A stretch of DNA of 64,000 bases from Malurus cyaneus samueli (taxonomy: Eukaryota; Chordata; Aves; Passeriformes; Maluridae): positions 35,770,317-35,834,316 of the forward strand of contig CM019217.1 of assembly GCA_009741485.1 (NCBI GenBank), in the 5' to 3' direction. Each line of letters opens with the position of its first letter. The stretch's first letter is position 1. The notes under the pieces were generated by a model, which saw nothing but the letters and a program-made list of their open reading frames with translations, did not search any database and was not told where the DNA came from. Shown piece after piece: positions 40,346 to 53,130 of this stretch. The position numbers were made by a program, and so were the translations under genes.

Positions 40346-41763
40346 AGGAGGGGGGTTCTAGTGTTTCTCGCATCTGTAATTGTCCAGTCAGTAAATTGTA
40401 GTGAAAGTCGTGCTACTGTGCTGCGAAAACACATGTCGGCCAAAGAAATTGTGGTCATCGTGGTTTGGGGGGAGAAAGGGGTGGTCTCCCTCGTGAAACT
40501 GCAAACATTCCTGGTGTCTGGTGGGGTTTTTCTTCACGTGTATGTAGAAAGTAGAACCACTGTTCTGTGGGCTTAAAAGTTTTGCGTTGAGAAGTTGCTT
40601 TTAAGCGAAGTAACGTAAGAGAGCATACCCAAATTCCCATCTTGATGTGCTCATAGACTTTTAGAATTTTTTTAATAGGGGCAATTTCTGTAAGGTATCA
40701 TGTAGATGAAGGCTTCTCTAAATATTTAGATTTAAAATCTTTTTGTAAGAAAACTTTTGCAGTTTTATATTTCCACTTTCTGAATATCATGCGTCTCTTA
40801 TGCGAAGCCTTAGTTCAATGCCTGTTTGGTTTTATTTGCCTGTTACCTCTGCATTTTATATATACTTCCTCAGGCAGAGTATTTTGCTTCATACCACTGA
40901 AGAGTTATAGTAATATGCTGTGGATGCTTGCATCCTAAAATTCAATCTAGTAAAGAGTATATTGAAGTATAAATATTGCTCATCTATGGTATTACAGAAA
41001 AGTTAATTGTAAAACACTTGAAAACACTCTCAGAAAAATACCACTGCTCTTCCCTTCTAAAATAATCCAAGTGCTGTTCAGAATTATTTTTGCATTCACA
41101 TCTAGGAGATTATTTTAACACCGTATGCAGGGAAAAATTGTCATAAATCACACTTTTATGTAATATAAGAGTAGTTAGGAAGAAGGGGCCTCATGTAAGT
41201 ATGAATATATGTGGAAAATATATCATATTTTAGAAAACTGTAATCGGTTAAAAAAAATACTATTTTACAATTCTGAAGCTTTACTGTTATGAACTTACTG
41301 GGTTATTTTCAATGGTCTTGTAAACCATTGGGGAGGGAAAATAAAAGCCAACAGTACAGAAGTATTATTAGATGCGTGCATCTGATTAGAGATGGAAAGG
41401 GGCTCATATGAGTGAACACTGAGATAAAAGATGTTGTTTGGTTTAAGAAATACTTGACCTTGCAGAGATTCTTTTGTTTGATATTTTTTTGAGGAAAAAC
41501 AATCCAAAATAACATTCATAATCCAGTTGGCAGGTTAAGACTGGTACTTCAGTCAAATCTCTTAGAGCTGGGAGTAATTATTCTCTGTTCAATTGAGCAC
41601 ACAATGACTGCTTTTAATAAGCATCTATTTTACAGAGGCCCCATAATATATTAGAAAATTAAGTTATAATGAACCTGAAAGTATTTTTTGTCATCTCCTA
41701 GGCCCAACAATTAACAGATTATAGGCTTGGCTCGGTAAGATACTTGATACCTTTTCCTTCAGT

Positions 41764-41850
41764 TAAAATCAGTGAGAGTTATGCAGACTGATACCCCTGT
41801 AGATTGATATAAAAGCTCTCATTAACTTGTATCAGTTTTGGATTAGGCCA
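41764..41850. repeat. Possible ancient amniote interspersed repeat
   Basis: The stretch from AAAATCAGTGAGAGTTATGC to TTTTGGATTAGGCC resembles by eye a common reptile and bird repeat with the order TCAGTGGAGTTAC, a TGTA/TTTACA centre, and a GATTTGGCC-type end. The copy is diverged and the family cannot be named from memory. Confidence 0.25.
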
Positions 41851-42884
41851 AATAAAACCTGAAAGTGCTCAGCAACTTGGAGGATCAGGTGTTGTTTGTG
41901 AACGGGCATTGTGCTATATAGACTTAAAATATCAGAGATGCTAAGGCTTCAGGTCAGAACTGCTCTTAATTTTATAGTGATAATGCACTTGCTGGACTTA
42001 ATGCTGCATTTCTATTATAGAAGACTTATCTCTTTGTCAGCGTACAAGAGAAAAGAGAAAATTTCTAAAGAGAAAATATAGAGAAATCTTAAAATAATTT
42101 TAAAAAAACGTTATGCAAGTAAGTTCCACTTGTGTAAGATTTAGAGGCTGATTTGAACTGCCCTAATAAGACACATTAGAGATGGTTAATAAGATTAATA
42201 TATCTATATAATGTTGTCTTCTTTTAAGCATAGCTGTACTGTAGAATCTGTTCTATTAAATGAAAACATGTAAACTTGTTAGGTTTACTGTTTTAATAAA
42301 TGTAGTGATAATGTGACTCAATCACCTGCGAGTTTGTGCGGTATCAAGTGCTCAAAATATTACCAGAAATCATTTTAGTTTGTTTATTAGAAAATCTTTG
42401 GTTTCATGAAATAATTTTTTACCCCAGGCTGACTAGCTAAATTAATAAGTTCTTTCAGGATACTTGCATGTGATTCTTCTTCTTAGACTGAAGAGTGTGT
42501 TAAAATAAATGTTTTGATTTTTTAATAGAATAGTATTATTTGCAAAGAGTTTTAGCTTGTAGTGAAACATTTCAGGGACACAGAATTAGGGTTGGGGTTC
42601 ACACTGTTAACTGAACTATTAAAAGAAGTCGCTAAACATTTAATTTTTGTGAGGTAAAAGAGGCTTTAAAGTTACCATTGTGAAAACGTGCCGCTTTAAC
42701 AACCTTTCTTTAGTTCTAAAACTGATTAATTGCTGTGTCTTATAAAACCTGATTTATTTAATACTTTTTTCATACCAAGCATTACCATTATGAAGCTCTC
42801 CTTATAATTGAGATTAATGTTTCTGAGCAAAGAAGTGGTTTGGAGGGTTGCATTCATTTTGAGTGCTTTTCTAATCAATTTCAG

Positions 42885-42983
42885 ATACAGCATTTCACAA
42901 TGTATCAGTCTGCATCCGAACCTGCCTTGTTACGTGGAATTAACTTGTTAGTGATTGATAGGAAGCCTGCTCCATCTCCAGAG
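42885..42983 (+). CDS. Candidate internal or first coding exon, unknown protein
   Basis: An acceptor with a pyrimidine-containing tract (GCTTTTCTAATCAATTTCAG, ending at 42884) opens a 99-nt segment closed by a donor (CAGAG/GTGATT at 42984). The length is a multiple of three and the frame is open throughout, giving a symmetric phase 0-0 exon of 33 codons. A methionine codon at 42900 has A at -3 and could start translation. The encoded peptide starts MYQSASEPALLRGINLLVID and ends with a proline-rich RKPAPSPE. I do not recognise the family. The frame stays open past the donor to 43136, so part of the signal may be chance. It lies 2.6 kb right of the CpG island, on the strand predicted for the gene, and its phase matches the candidate terminal exon at 59953. 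Confidence 0.25.
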
Positions 42984-45900
42984 GTGATTTGTTTGAAAAC
43001 AAGTATTACAGTTTTCTGGAGTTTGAGTCCTGGGTCAGGCGACTCAGGTGCCTGTTCAAGCTTGACAGAGAATTTAGAAAAAATGCTGTGCTGTATTTTT
43101 AAAGCTAAAAAACCCAACAACCCCCCAAAATCCTAAAACCAAAGTACTACAATTCTATTAATTTATGTTTGCTGTGGTGTTGGTCTTCACAGACAGTCTG
43201 ATGTGACAGGTGTGAGGCACAGACAGTGTATCACTACGTATTGTTACAATGCATGCCTCCTGGATTATTTGGACGAATAGCTTTAGTGTTTGAAATCAAA
43301 GCTCAGAAGGCTGGTTTCAGACGACAAGGTGCACATCTACTGGATATTGCCTGCATAGTTATTGAAAGATGTGCCAGTGCTATTTTTTTCTCTTCTAAAA
43401 GTAGCAAGGATAGTACTTGTTTCAACAGCTACTGGAATATTTGCACATTCTGTCTGTGTACCTTTTGGTCTCGGCTTCACTACTGTTTAATTCTTAACCC
43501 ATAGGCTATGGTCACACGCTGCTGCTGAGCATAATTAGTTAAAGTCCAGGAAAAAAATGTTTTCTCAATAGTGAGAGGAAAATAAGTTTAAAAAGGCCAA
43601 ATTAAAAAAAGTATATGAAAAACCTATGAAATGGCAAACAGTTCTGAGAAGATATATGTGTGTGCATTTATTATGAGGATAGTAATTTGAATCCAAATTA
43701 TAGTTACTTGTGTTTCTTGCAAGATGTGCTAATTGCATTCAGTGCATTTTTAAATTTTATGGATTGGTCTAATTGCATCAGTCTTTTAGTTCAAATGTGC
43801 GTGTAAACAATAATAGAACATTGCAACTGAAGTATTGCATAAAAATATTTCTGGTCCTATGCAGATCAGAAGTAATAAAATTACAAAATGGTTACGAATA
43901 CCAGCCTCTAAGTTCTCCTCACCTCTTAGTTCAGTCTGGCTTTATGGAATAAACATTATCTGTACAGGTTTATTTTAATATTGCAACTAAAATAGCGGCT
44001 GCTGAATGAATATGAAGGGAATAATATCGTAAACATATAATAAAACAGAGAGTACAACACTGTCTCCGATTACCTTCTTATCTGGAAGTCTGTCTGCATG
44101 TACCATACTTTCACCTTACAGGCTGTTTGCTGTTGTCTTAAAATACATTTTTTGAAAAGCTGGTGCTTGGATGACAAAAGGTTGAAAAGTAGTTTAAATC
44201 TGGAACTGTTTTGTGCTGATATATGCTGTGAGCCTTACAAAGAAGTGGGTGTGCTTTCACAATTTAGACTGGAATCCAACATATAAGTTCAAGCCTATGT
44301 GACCTGATTATTTTAAATTTTACAACTCGAGTCTATAACAGATTGAGGTTGTTGATACTTGATGTGGATGTTTGTGTCTACAAAAAAAGCTAATTGGAAA
44401 CATTAGTGCTTAGATATATGGAAAAACAAAACAGTAAGCTAGAAACTGCTGTACTGAATTCCGCACTGATCAATGTACTCTGCAAGTCCACTGAAATCAG
44501 CAAATTACCTGCGTTGTTATGTACTAATGAACTGGGAGGCTGTAGTAGAACTTCGTGTTAAAATCTCTTTATATGTGAAATATGCATTATGAATTATAGT
44601 AGCGACTTTGGTTTATTTTTACAGTAGGATTTCATGAATGCAAATCCAACCTTCATGTATAAAAGTAAACAGCTTTTCAACTTGAGAAAAGATGTGCTAA
44701 ACTATTTTTGTTTACTTTCCTGGCTTCTGTATTTTTAACTCACTGCTGTTTAATGTTTAGAATGAGAATCTTAACATGTGTTAGCTATGGATTCTACTTA
44801 CGTGATAGTAGAGTCTCTGTCTCTTTCTTTATCCCCCAACACCCTCTCATTCCGTCCCTGGTAAAATCCTGGAAGGACTGCAGAAATTTTTACTGCAAAA
44901 CTCATTTGCCAACTTGTTTTTCTCTTTCAATAATTTATTTTAAAAGAAAGAAAAGTATCTTTTATAGTGATGGTCTAAAATCTGTGTTCTATAAACCTTT
45001 AAATTTCAAAAGTTAAGATTTGCATCTGAAATACGGAAGTATAACACAGCAATTTGCGAAAATCTTAAGATGTTATGACTTCAGTCTCTCCTGTAACAGC
45101 ATAGAAAAACATTCAGAAAAGCAGCAGTTGCTATTGTGAAAGCTGTGTTGGTGTGGAACTTAGAATGTGTTGTGTTGAAATCAGTTGTGTTGGTGATGTT
45201 ATTTTTCAACATTGTATTGAATTTCTAATAGTGTTCTTGACATCGGTTAGGCCAACATACAAAGGAACTAATGTGTCTTATTTCCTTATTTGAGTTGACA
45301 GTTTTTAGTGTCTTAAGAAAATTCCTGTCAAGGGTAAAATTGGTAAAATATAGATTTAAAACATTTTTCTCGGCAGGAGTTGAATAGAAAGTTGTATGTG
45401 AGAATTTTTAGAGGAGGGGGAAAGAAATTTATCAGCCCATGATTTACTGTAATACAGCCATGGATTCCTAAATCATAGAAGTCCTTGATACACTTTGACT
45501 GGATCTTGGAAGGGGATGACTGTGTAGCGGTTGAAGAAATCATCATTGCTAATAAGTGTTACTTTAGATTAGCAAATGAAAGACTGCATAGTCCTTCAAA
45601 GGCCTCATTCATTCTCATAATAATCCTTTGAGTGTTTGTCTGACCTTTCTAAAGAAATTCTGCTGAAACTTTATGCTTATAAACAAACTGACCAGCACTT
45701 TTCTCAAGAAGTCTGTAATCTAATGACCGGAGCTATGTCTTTAAAACAAATATATCAAATATTTGTTACTTGCCACATCAAACTGTTAATTTATTTTAAA
45801 ATCTCCTGATGTAATACTTGAGACTAATGAGTGTAGAGCAGCTTTATAAAAGCAAATAGTATCACACTTCTCTAACAAAATTCTAAAACTGAATTGTATT

Positions 45901-47589
45901 GCCAATATATTTCCTTTCAGCTTCGTTATGGTTTTCACTTATAGAAAGCTGGGGTAGGTGGACTAGTTTTGTTTTTAAGGCTGAGGGTGTGAAGGGTTGT
46001 ACAGCTGTGATGTGCCCAGCTAAAGTAAACTGTTGTAGCTTTCTTCACCTCAGCGAAGGCATTGTCATTTGCCTTCTGGGTGATGGCATGTGGGGCTATG
46101 GTCATGAAACACTTTCAACTTAGATTTCACTTTAACTCTTACTTTTTCTTTTTTTTATAAGCAGTTTACTTCTTTCCTTTTGTAAAATACATGGCTTATT
46201 TCAATAGGCTTTGGTGCCCCTCAAAAGCATTGTGGCTCATTCTCTTAGTAAACTTGGCAAAGCAGAAAATAATTCATTTTATTAAATCAATTTTTCTAAG
46301 AAAGACATTCTTTATTCATGCTGCTGAATATATCCAGGTATTTGGTGTCTCCCTACTCATCTTAAGAGAGATTTTTTATTTCAATGTCAAAAGGTTGAGT
46401 GGCAGCATCCAAACCTATGCAACTGGAAGTGAGGAAGGATATGGTATTCCAGCAAATCAGCTGGTTGAAATCTTGGTTACAAGATGTGTGTTTGCGTATT
46501 GCTTAAACAACAAAGGCAGAGTCATTGGAAGTCTTTACATTTAGGAAGCAGTTACTAAACTACCATTTGTTCACCATTGTTCCCATGCTGGAAGGCAGAA
46601 ATGTTGTGTTTTTAAAGTAATGAAGGAACATGAAATGCTGGGGCTCTGCAAATTATTGAGCTTAATCCAGACAAATAAACAGGTAATTGGGAGTGTTGAG
46701 GAGCTCTAGCTTGCATTTGGTATATCAGACTGATAAATATTAAGTCGTCAAATCTGATTTCCATTCATCCATAACTAGCTAGAAAAATAAAATTTTAGGC
46801 AGAAAAGAGCCCTTTAATACTGTATAGATGGTATGAAGTATTCTTTTTCATATCTTACTTTGCTGGTAATATGCACACTCACACACACATTTTGCTTAGT
46901 TTAATCTGCAATATTATTAATTTGTTTTTGATGTAAATTGATGGATGAATGAAAAGCTTTCCTGGCAGGTTTTTTAAAATGTAGATGTGTATCTCTGTAG
47001 GCATGTACTTTGACCATTCAGTACTGACTTGGTGAATCTATGGTACAAAATACAGGAGGATTTGCCCATTTCCCCTCATTTGTCTGACAATTGTGGAACT
47101 TTGTGATTTCAGCAGAGGGTTGGGAGGTGTCAGAAAAACTTAGGGTCTGAAGCTCACAGTGACATCTCAGTGAGTGCTGGGAATAGAAATGGTCATCACC
47201 TATCAGAAATTTTTTCAGCCACTTGTGTATCAATAGACTATAGAACAAGACCCACTTAGTAATTAATTCTATCTAAAAATGTGATAACTCAGAAATACAA
47301 CTATGATTGACTGTGCTTTACAGGAAACTTAAAAGTAATAAGTGATTAGAAAAGCTAGGGTTTTATTTTCTTTCTGAGTGAAGAGTATCTTAGCATGAAA
47401 ATGAAATATCAACTCTTAGCATGAAATAGTTATAATTATATTTAGAAAGATTTTAAATGGCTTTAAAATGCATAGCTACTTTTATTATTCTTTTGATAAT
47501 GTTATGTTAATTGTGGAGTGGTACAGGGTTAATGATATAAAATGTTAACACTTCTAATGATATGTTTTAGAACAGTGCAGACATTAAAT

Positions 47590-47790
47590 TCAGTAAACTG
47601 AATATGTGGGCCTCATAAATAAATGCCGAATTATAATACAAAGCACACCATGACCAAATTAATTAGTATGTTTAATCTAGTGAATTCCAGCTAGGCTGCA
47701 TACAATATGGACATGTATTTAATTTCTAAATTTAATATTAGCTGCATAAGTCAACTCTTACTTAATCAGTGCAGATCAGTAATAGAAATG
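47590..47790. promoter_or_regulatory. Possible conserved noncoding block
   Basis: A repeat-free block dense in homeodomain-like words (AATTAATTAGT, GTTTAATC, CTAAATTTAATATTAGC, TTACTTAATCAGT). No open frame of note crosses it. The texture suggests an intronic enhancer, but this is inference only. Confidence 0.2.
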
Positions 47791-49106
47791 TAATATATCC
47801 AGTGTTTTACGTAAGCTGCTCTTAAAATAAGATGTTTTACCATTGTTAGAGATTTTAAACATTGTAATTAAAAGAAGTATGTGAGTGGTGATGTTCTCTG
47901 TATTCTCCTCATAATTTGTCATCATCAGGAAGTAGAATTCCTGAGGTCCAAAATAAAATATTCATTCAGTCAAAATGGTGGCTCTCATTAAAATTCATTC
48001 AGGGATCTAGGGCAGAATATTTTGTATTTGCTTATTTGATACAAAATTTTCTGTTGGTTGCTTTGCTGTGATTATTGTTATATCAGATTTTATTTATTCA
48101 GGGTGAGTTAAAATGACAGTAGAATCGTCTTGATTTTTCATTTGAAAGCCTTACTTTTCAAAGAAAGTGGAAAATAAAAGTTTTAAATTTTTTAAATTGA
48201 GTATTTCAGTTTTTTCTTTTTGTAAATTACAAGTATTAGATTTCTATCACATGAGTTATGGGGCATACAGATTTTCTTTAACTCACCTTCTGAATTCTTA
48301 AATATAAGTTTAAAATAGAAATAGGAAATTGTGTGGTATTGAGTCCAGTTCTGAAAAATCTCTAAATAATCTGTTCTGTTGGTAGTTCCAGGGACTTAAA
48401 TGAGATTGTGTAGTGAATAGGCATTGTCCCTGTGATCAGTGGTCTATAGGCTTAGGCTCATTGCTTTCAGAGGACAGTCTGAGAATAATCAGCATGTGTT
48501 TTCTCTTTTTTTTTATTGATATGGGATTACACACTCCCCCAGTAACCTTTGATATAAATCTACCTTTGCTTTGTGTTCTTTTTTTACTAAATGCTTGACT
48601 AGAAATGAGTTGATGAACTGCTCAGTTTTCATGGAGAACATAGAGCACAGGGTGCTCTGTCTGCACTCTGGTCCTCAGTCTAACCTTATTGTTAAATGTA
48701 TTTAGGATGATTTCCACCCCCATTCCTAGCATTTTGAACATGCAAATCTAATAACTGTTTATTTGCTGGAGCGCACAAAGGAGTGCACTTGTCCAAAAGG
48801 AGGCCCAGTGAGGTTATGCCTGTACTGCCGTGTTAAACACCGTGCTGTGTCTTTCCCATGTGCTGGGACACCATCCTCTGTGTGGCTTAACTCTTTAAGA
48901 GCATCCTTACAGCATTTTGATCTGTACTGATTAATGGGGCTCCCAAAAAATTCTTCAGCATGGTTAGCATTAAAGACCAGAGATATGTTCATTCTGGGGA
49001 CCGTTCCCATTAAGCACTTTGCTTCCAGCTTCCTAATTTAGGGGTTAAGATTTGTTACTAGCACAGAGCTGATTTAGTTAGATCTGCTTTAAGCATGGTT
49101 TTGGAA

Positions 49107-49157
49107 AAGCTGACCTCCAGAAGTCGTTTCCAACCTAAATTATTTTGTGATTCCAAG
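49107..49157 (+). mobile_element. CR1 LINE, diverged 3' tail
   Basis: GACCTCCAGAAGTCGTTTCC followed by AACCTAAATTATTTTGTGATTCC matches the CR1 3' terminus on the plus strand. The two terminal 8-mers are degenerate (ATTTTGTG at 49142, ATTCCAAG at 49150). Only about 50 bp can be recognised; sequence upstream may be further decayed CR1 but no match is visible. Confidence 0.8.
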
Positions 49158-49241
49158 CCTTTTGGTTACCCTCCTTGCAGTACTTATTGGGGGTGTTGAA
49201 TTTAGTAGCTGTGTTTCATCCTGAATTCAGTGTTGCTGATT

Positions 49242-49295
49242 GTAATTCTATTAACTACACTTCCAAGGGTAATTCTATTCATTACACTTCCGAGA
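49242..49295. repeat. 27-bp tandem duplication, two diverged copies
   Basis: Two adjacent 27-bp units starting GTAATTCTATT (49242-49268 and 49269-49295) match at 23 of 27 positions. Divergence is higher than for the 40-bp duplication at 18971, so it is older. It lies 85 bp right of the CR1 tail. Confidence 0.85.
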
Positions 49296-49559
49296 ATAAT
49301 TGTTTAATAGGTTCAGAATTAAAATAATCGTATTTGTGTTTTGATCAATTTTAATGAACAAATGTTTGTGTTTTATAACCTGTTGTAGGGCTACATTTTT
49401 TTTCCACCCTTCCTATGTAAGATTGTTCCTATTAACTTATCAAATGATTTGTGGGAGTGGACAAGCCTAAAGAGGACTCTGTGTTAGAATCATTGTTAGG
49501 TGTGCTAAGTTTTTCTGCCTTAGAAACTTGACACAAATAATTGAAATATGGAATAAAAA

Positions 49560-49770
49560 CTAGCTTCATTTTAATCTACGCTCCTGCTAATTATTACACA
49601 CTGGTAGCCTGACAGATTTTAAGTTTACTGATTTAAAATAAAGAGCCTGCTATTGTGCACTTATGGGCAACATCATGCATGGAAACCAAATTAACAGCAT
49701 TTTTGCTATGGTTTATGAGACTGGATTAAAGATGATATTGACTCATTTATTATGAGAATCACATATCTGT
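49560..49770. promoter_or_regulatory. Possible conserved noncoding block
   Basis: Repeat-free sequence with words such as CTAATTATTACAC, CATCATGCATGG and TGATATTGACTCATTTATTATG, including TGACTCA, an AP-1-type site, at 49738. No coding signal. Regulatory function is an inference from texture only. Confidence 0.2.
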
Positions 49771-51859
49771 AGGGGTTTTTAAAAGTTTTTCTTTTAATCT
49801 GCTCTGTTAAAGAATGGACAAGAGTAACAAGCTACAATGCTAGCTTTTTAACATTAATGAAAAAATAATTTTAAAAGGTCCACTGACTCATCACTTTTTC
49901 TGCATGAAGAGGCTTTGCTTACATGTAGCCTAAATGGAAGCTACATCACCAGATATCACACTGATCTGTGGTAAACCAATTTGCAATCTCTAGATTAGAC
50001 GTTAAAGCATTTTCTGATGGTGAGATTGAACAACAGTTCTATACCTGAACTGGCGGCTGTGTGGATTGAAGCTCAGTGAGCCCCAGGGGGTGAATGAAAC
50101 CTAAAGGAGGTGCCCTATGAAGCCCTTCTTTGCAGTGCTTCAGTTTCATACCCATTCAATGGAAGAAAATAAATGAAACAGCCTATAAGGGATCTCATCT
50201 GCCTGAGATTAGGCACCCAAACAGGCTATCTTTATGAAGGTCTTTGAGGCATGTCACGACTTTCTCTTCATTGCTTTGAAAGTCGGACACTTTCTGCAGT
50301 AGCTCTGTTTTAAGGTGCCTGAAGCGCAGTCTCAGTTTAGTGATTTAAGCTAAACAGACGGGATTTCATATGTGCTGCCTCAACCCAAACTGCATCAACA
50401 GCTATGAAAGCATGTAAAAAATAGTGTGGAAGCTAAGGGTTTCTTTAACTGGAACTAAAATAATTATTTTGAGGTTTCCTTTATTTTTTAATATTATAAC
50501 TGAAATCATGTGATAGATATTTCAAAACTGTTGTTTCATCAATGATTTGTAGGTTGAATATTGTCCCCAGGTTAAAGTAAGACCTTGACTTCTCCATTAG
50601 CATACAGGAACTGCACATTAGAAAAAAAAATGCTTTGAGTATGTGGAAGGTTTCATGTTTTAAATATGGATTGCATTGATATTGTTTGAGGGGAAAAGAC
50701 TTTAAAAATTATGAAGAGATGAGCACTGTATCTACTGGTATTATGAACATTTTTGTTAAATGCAATTCAAACAACTTTAAATTAAAAAATGTGCAGATAT
50801 TGGCTTAACTGAATTTAACTATTAAAACTGTTGGAATTCACTGATATTTTCAAAAGTGTGAGAAGACAGTGGATGTGGACTTTTCCCCCCACATAGCGTT
50901 ACCAGTATATTTAGTTTGATTTCATATCCTACAAATCAAAAGTACCAGGGATTCTAAAAACTTGATCTTAATATTTCTTGTTGCTCTCTTGTTCCATTCA
51001 CATAACTGCTTCCCTCAGCCCTGATACATTTCTCCCTGATGGCTGAAAATGACTGTTAGATATCAATTTCGACTTGCAGAAGATGGGTTATACAGTTTTT
51101 GTGTGACAAGCACAGGAACTGCTTGTTCTTTCGTCTCCTCTGTGGTAGTTCATAACTGTATTAAAAAACAGTAAGGTGGTGGTTCTATTAACTTTTTAAG
51201 ATTTTGTAAGCTGTCAGTGCATCCTTTAAAAATTAAAAAATTGCTATCTTGCATCCTGTCCTCTCCGTTGCCCTCTCTCTCGTGAGTGCAGCAGTTTGCT
51301 TGTCGCTATACTGAATTCAGAGCAGCAGTACGTTTGAGAGATTTTGAGTGGTTACTTTTCAAGTTTTGGTTGATTTTCCATTTTTTATAATTTTCATTTA
51401 TTTTTTGCCAGTTTGATAGTAGCATTGATCCAGTTCAACAGACAGACACAGCATGGTGGTAGGTGTAGGGCAGGAATATGAGGAGGATAGGACTGCATTT
51501 TTAGTTTATTATTTTTAAAAAGGGAGTAGCACGCCACCTACATTTTCCTTACTTATTAAATTAGAAACACCTACAGGAGAAAAGTAGGTCCTAGAATGAG
51601 TTTGCAATGGATATTTTTTTCTCTCTGTGAATTGCTTTGTTTTGAGCTCAGCATTACACCAGAAAACTTTTGGGGCTAAGGAAACCAAGAGAAACCATAA
51701 ATAAAAGAAAGGAAATACAATTCCTTGTATATTGTCTTGTATATTGAAATACAAGACTGTATTTTCTTCCACCCCTCATAACTGTATGTGCGTTCATATA
51801 TTAGGACCTCGTGGTTGCCTGGCAGGGTTTTTTTTTTCTCCATATATACCATTTTATAG

Positions 51860-52340
51860 AAGGAAAAGCAAGGATACTGAGAGTCCAGAGGAGGGTCACC
51901 AATATGATTAGAGGGATGGGCCAGCTTTCCTATGAGGAAAGGCTCAGAGAATTGGGATTGTTTAGCCAGGGAAAGAGAAGGCTTTGGTGTGACCTAGCTG
52001 CCACCTTCCAGTACCTGAAGGGATTTTGCAAGGCAGTTGGAGAAGGAGTTTTTACAAGAACATGTAGTGGCAGAACAAGGGGGAATGGCTTCAGACTGAA
52101 AGAGAGTAGATTTACATTAGATGGTGTGAAGAAATTCTGTACTGTGGGGGTGGCGAGGCACATGAACAGGTTGCCCAGAGAAGTTGACTGTGTGCCCCAT
52201 CCCTGGAGATGTTTAGGGCCAGTCTGGGTGATGCAGCTCTGAACAAGCAGGACTAGTGGAAGTGTCCCTATCAATGACAAGTGAGTTGGAACTAGAAGTT
52301 CTCTGTTTCCTTCCCACCCAAGTCATTCTATGATTCTATG
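51860..52340 (+). mobile_element. CR1 LINE, 5'-truncated copy
   Basis: About 480 bp of CR1 non-LTR retrotransposon, truncated at its 5' end as most CR1 copies are. It begins in the distal part of ORF2 and ends with two perfect copies of the CR1 terminal 8-mer ATTCTATG (52325-52340). Before the terminus lie the usual tail words, including TGAGTTGGAACTAGAAG. CR1 has no poly(A) tail, and none is present here. It is the best preserved mobile element in the window and lies in the presumed intron of the rightward transcription unit, in the same orientation. Confidence 0.97.
51880..52256 (+). pseudogene. CR1 ORF2 C-terminal remnant
   Basis: The translation contains the hallmark C-terminal region of CR1 ORF2, which follows the reverse-transcriptase domain: QRRVTNMIRG, then LSYEERLRELGLFSQGKRRL, then GRTRGNGFRLK and NRLPREV. 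The first frame is open to 52242, but the normal family ending (PSLEMF and onward, stop at 52254-52256) is in another frame, so a one-base indel or equivalent lies near 52195. No endonuclease or polymerase domain is present, so the element cannot move by itself. The frame is a fossil, not a host gene. Confidence 0.9.
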
Positions 52341-53110
52341 CTTCCCTTGCTCTGTGTCGAACTGCATTAATACTCCAGCACAGAAGGAATGTCACAGCAA
52401 TCAGCACTTGTTTACAGAGGATATAACAGGGCTGATTTCTTTAGACCATCTACTTTTGTATTTGAGTTTTTTGAAATAGCACATGTTGTCAGTAGTGTCA
52501 GTGCTATCAGTGCCTGTGCTGGTGGTTTGTGCCTTTTGAAGTTTTAAAGGAAAGACTAATCTGGAATTGATTGCTTTGTCTAAGAAACAAACCTGAAAGA
52601 GAGGAGATGCAGCTATTTATGTAGCTTTTCCCTCTGCCCACCCATTTCTCTTTCCGGACGTGGATATATAAAGGGATCATAGGGGCTTTCACACTTTAAC
52701 CCTACCCTTTAGTACCAGCTGATGTGACAGCAGGTAATTCTGCATTCTGTGATGGACTTATGGTTATGCTTTGTGCAGCCTTGCTGTTTTGAGCCAGCAC
52801 AATTCAGTTCCTGTTTTTTCCTGGAGAAGGTCATCATTGCTTAGCTATAGGTTATGATGCTGATGCTTTTATTTTTCCTGTTGGAGCTGTTCTGTTTTCC
52901 ATGAACAACTGAAAGATTCATTGGATCAGAAGAGGGCAGGGAAGGGGGGATATGTCATTGCAGCCTGGTGCTTAGGGGCATGCATCTGAGAATAGGAAAA
53001 CTTACAGCATCTTTTAATCTGCCAGAAGTGTCCTTTTCCTTCATTCCTGGTGCTGACACAAGTGTTGGTTTGCCTTTGGGCTGAGCCAGAATTTATCTGT
53101 CTTAGAGGGA

Positions 53111-53130
53111 CATATATATATATACACACA
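53111..53130. repeat. (TA)n/(CA)n microsatellite
   Basis: CATATATATATATACACACA, a compound dinucleotide repeat of about 20 bp. Confidence 0.9.

Larger units (their letters stand above)
40346..51859. other. Intron-like or intergenic AT-rich region
   Basis: Right of the large island the sequence returns to AT-rich composition. Apart from the candidate exon at 42885-42983, no coding segment is supported. It holds a possible old amniote repeat at 41764-41850, a CR1 tail at 49107-49157, a 27-bp tandem duplication at 49242-49295 and two blocks with conserved-noncoding texture (47590-47790 and 49560-49770). If the rightward gene model is right, all this is intronic. Confidence 0.6.

Noticed and set aside
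46191..46544. 117-codon plus-strand frame as an exon
   Set aside because: The acceptor-like AAAAG at 46393 is weak and no good donor follows. The first half is hydrophobic noise from T-rich DNA.
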